Below, one piece after another: positions 62,291-64,000 of a stretch of DNA of 64,000 nt (positions within the stretch are counted from its first letter, which is position 1; every line of letters starts with the position of its first letter). The notes beneath the pieces are model-generated. The model worked only from the letters and a program-made list of their open reading frames with translations, was not told the origin of the DNA and did not search any database. Location of the stretch: positions 5,130,774-5,194,773 of the forward strand of contig LT907983.1 in NCBI GenBank assembly GCA_900230115.1, read 5' to 3'. A program made the translations under genes and the position numbers. The stretch comes from Spirosomataceae bacterium TFI 002. GTDB taxonomy: Bacteria > Bacteroidota > Bacteroidia > Cytophagales > Spirosomataceae.

Positions 62291-63790
62291 TTACTCGTAA
62301 GTTAACTTTGATAGATAGAATACGTCGGCTGGAATTAAACCATTTGGGCTTTTAACGCTCTGAATTCCGTAGGCGATAAAAACATGTTCGTACCAAGATG
62401 AAAGCTCATTTTCTTGACTATTAAGAATTCGTCTATCCTGTGTACCTTCTTCTAAGTTAATGTTTTCAGCTTGCTCTACATTATCCATTTGGTTGATAAT
62501 GGTTGTTTTAATTACGCCGTCATCAGGGAAAGCAATAATGAACTTACCATCCACTTCTGTCAATTGAACTTTTTGATCCAATGTTCGACTTTGTATCTCA
62601 TTAAGACTTATGCTATTATCCCATCTTAAATTCCCATTATTGTCGAATGTACATATCAAAGCATGCGTATATCTAAAATTATTGTAATTCAAATAACTGC
62701 TCGATATCCATCTATAATTTCTACCTAGTGGAGTAAAGTTATTATTGTAGTTTTTGAATTCAGGGTAAAATACCTCTGCAAATAAGGTATTTCCTTTACT
62801 TGTTTTAACTGGATCGTGTAAAAGTAGTCTATGTCTTAGCTTAACGTCTTTACCTCTCAGTTTTTTATTATTTATTCGTCGCTTTACTCTTTCTTGACGT
62901 TTTGCAGGCAAATAGCTTAGAAAATTACTCAATTCAACGAAGTCATAAAACTTGGTTTGTTCTTTTCCGGTGAGCGAGTGCGTATAAAAACCAACTGAAT
63001 AATCAGAACAGTTATCGGCATAATTTCCCGCGAGCATAAAGCCACCTTCTGGAGTTTTAAGAATTTTTCCGTTTACTGGCAATTTCTTTTTTTCTCCTAA
63101 AATGGTAGTACTACTAAGTTTACCATCGTAGGTATAAATATTGAGCAAAAGCTTACAGTTCTTAGCATTTTTTAGAAGAACATACACTTCTCCGCTTTCG
63201 GGGTTAACTTCTATGGTATTAAGAATGATGTTATTTGCATGTATTTCTGGAAGTACTTTTGCAGATTGGTCAAATAAGTTAATCATTTCCACTACTGGCC
63301 TTTCATTGTATTTACCTCCAATTACAGCCTTACTTTTGACCACTGTAAATACCTCGATATCCATTCTAGTAAGCATTTTAAGATTGGATACTATATAATC
63401 ACCACGCTTAACATCTACTCGTAGAACAAGAATATCGGTTTTATCGTCTTTTTTGAGTAGACAAAATAGGTAATCTTTATTGTCAAAATACTTGATCAAC
63501 CTATAGCCGCTTTCTGCTGCAAATTCATTTCTCCATTCTGTTTTTAAATTAGTATCAAACTTCAGGAAAACCAGTTTTTGATCCCTACCAAAATTATTAG
63601 ATTTAATATTGAGAACCATTAGGCCTTCTTGGCCATAAGTTATCACATTGAACTCATCATCTTCGTTCGTATTTATTGGAATATCCACTCGCTGGTAGTC
63701 AGCAAGTTGTGAATACCCAACGTGATGACAAAAAGATGCCAGCAAAATGAATATGAAACTCTTAATATGTGGTTTGATCGTAAAGGACAT
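62291..63790 (-). CDS. Secreted hypothetical protein, 499 residues
   Basis: This exported protein has a signal peptide (SFIFILLASFCHHVGYSQ). The rest is beta-rich with repeated strand patterns around Asp/Asn turns (LVFLKFDTNLKTEWRNEFAA, ALICTFDNNGNLRWDNSISL), which could form a propeller-like repeat domain of the sort seen in Bacteroidota extracellular proteins. A basic stretch (KRQERVKRRINNKKLRGKDV) near residue 300 is unusual. I do not recognise a family. It lies 8 bp after the partial phosphoesterase gene on the same strand, so they may be co-transcribed. Confidence 0.8.
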   Translation of the reverse strand: MSFTIKPHIKSFIFILLASFCHHVGYSQLADYQRVDIPINTNEDDEFNVITYGQEGLMVLNIKSNNFGRDQKLVFLKFDTNLKTEWRNEFAAESGYRLIKYFDNKDYLFCLLKKDDKTDILVLRVDVKRGDYIVSNLKMLTRMDIEVFTVVKSKAVIGGKYNERPVVEMINLFDQSAKVLPEIHANNIILNTIEVNPESGEVYVLLKNAKNCKLLLNIYTYDGKLSSTTILGEKKKLPVNGKILKTPEGGFMLAGNYADNCSDYSVGFYTHSLTGKEQTKFYDFVELSNFLSYLPAKRQERVKRRINNKKLRGKDVKLRHRLLLHDPVKTSKGNTLFAEVFYPEFKNYNNNFTPLGRNYRWISSSYLNYNNFRYTHALICTFDNNGNLRWDNSISLNEIQSRTLDQKVQLTEVDGKFIIAFPDDGVIKTTIINQMDNVEQAENINLEEGTQDRRILNSQENELSSWYEHVFIAYGIQSVKSPNGLIPADVFYLSKLTYE

Positions 63791-63798
63791 GCAGTTAA

Positions 63799-64000
63799 TT
63801 AACGTTTCCCTAGCTCAATTAAGTCCAAATTAGTTATTTTTTTATTTTCTAATGTCATTTTCATGATAGTTCTTTTGTAGTGAAATCCTTGCTTTCCAGC
63901 TGCTCCAGGATTGATGTAAACACAATTTTTCAATCGTTTATCTTTTTCCACTTTCACAATATGCGAGTGGCCACATATTAGCACATTTACGTCTTCCTCT
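63799..64000 (-). CDS. Metallophosphoesterase (YfcE/MJ0936-type), 5' truncated by the window edge
   Basis: Only the last 66 codons are visible; the frame stays open past base 64000. VNVLICGHSHIVKV contains the GHSH metal-binding His pair, and NCVYINPGAAGKQG matches the NPGS-like motif of small phosphodiesterases such as YfcE and MJ0936. These hydrolyse phosphodiesters with two metal ions. An internal GTG could be mistaken for a start. Confidence 0.85.
   Translation of the reverse strand, partial: EEDVNVLICGHSHIVKVEKDKRLKNCVYINPGAAGKQGFHYKRTIMKMTLENKKITNLDLIELGKR

Overview
The window is AT-rich, densely coding chromosomal DNA from a free-living member of the Bacteroidota, most likely a Cytophagales-type (Cytophagia) organism. 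The evidence is a SusC/SusD pair, Bacteroidota -7 promoter boxes (TAnnTTTG), a type IX secretion sorting domain, many secreted glycan-degrading enzymes, a two-component kinase with a propeller sensor, a short CarB without its C-terminal regulatory domain, and rpsU carrying a strong Shine-Dalgarno sequence in a phylum that mostly lacks them. No rRNA, tRNA, CRISPR array, insertion sequence or integrated phage was recognised.

Region 1 (1-3.9 kb) holds the end of a large surface protein with a 3-coathanger C-terminus, an 89-bp tandem repeat, a LytTR-only regulator and a secreted tail-fibre-like protein with a C-terminal S74 intramolecular chaperone domain. Region 2 (4.0-13.4 kb) is a polysaccharide-utilisation-like locus: a propeller histidine kinase, SusC, SusD and a PL5-type alginate lyase. 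Region 3 (13.4-23.6 kb) has a GNAT enzyme and a collagen-like lipoprotein, then a minus-strand cluster of three sulfatases, a GH20 hexosaminidase, a glycosylasparaginase, an esterase-like hydrolase and a pentapeptide-repeat protein. This cluster looks built to take apart sulfated, GlcNAc-containing, possibly Asn-linked glycans. Region 4 (23.7-27.0 kb) is an overlapping membrane protein / kinase / NarL-type regulator unit plus unknown genes.

Region 5 (27.2-34.6 kb) is a second tail-fibre-like locus: an unknown protein, a phage-tail-collar-domain protein, a 1985-residue modular adhesin with a 3-coathanger end, and a second LytTR-only regulator 11 bp after it. Both LytTR genes therefore sit beside 3-coathanger and tail-fibre/collar genes. 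GGG...ACC dyads followed by TGGG lie about 65-130 bp upstream of three transcription units of this kind (near 660, 14000 and 27110). This possible regulon is the most novel feature of the window.

Region 6 (34.6-64 kb) is mostly housekeeping and metabolism: carB, rqcH, a Ppx/GppA phosphatase, rpsU, a XerC/D-like recombinase, an M1 peptidase, an orphan ExbD, a surface protein, an SLC5 symporter next to a complete myo-inositol oxygenase, galE-rfbB-rfbA nucleotide-sugar genes, a BON-LysM protein, a T9SS-exported M43 protease, a large hybrid kinase, rsmA (ksgA) and a metallophosphoesterase fragment.
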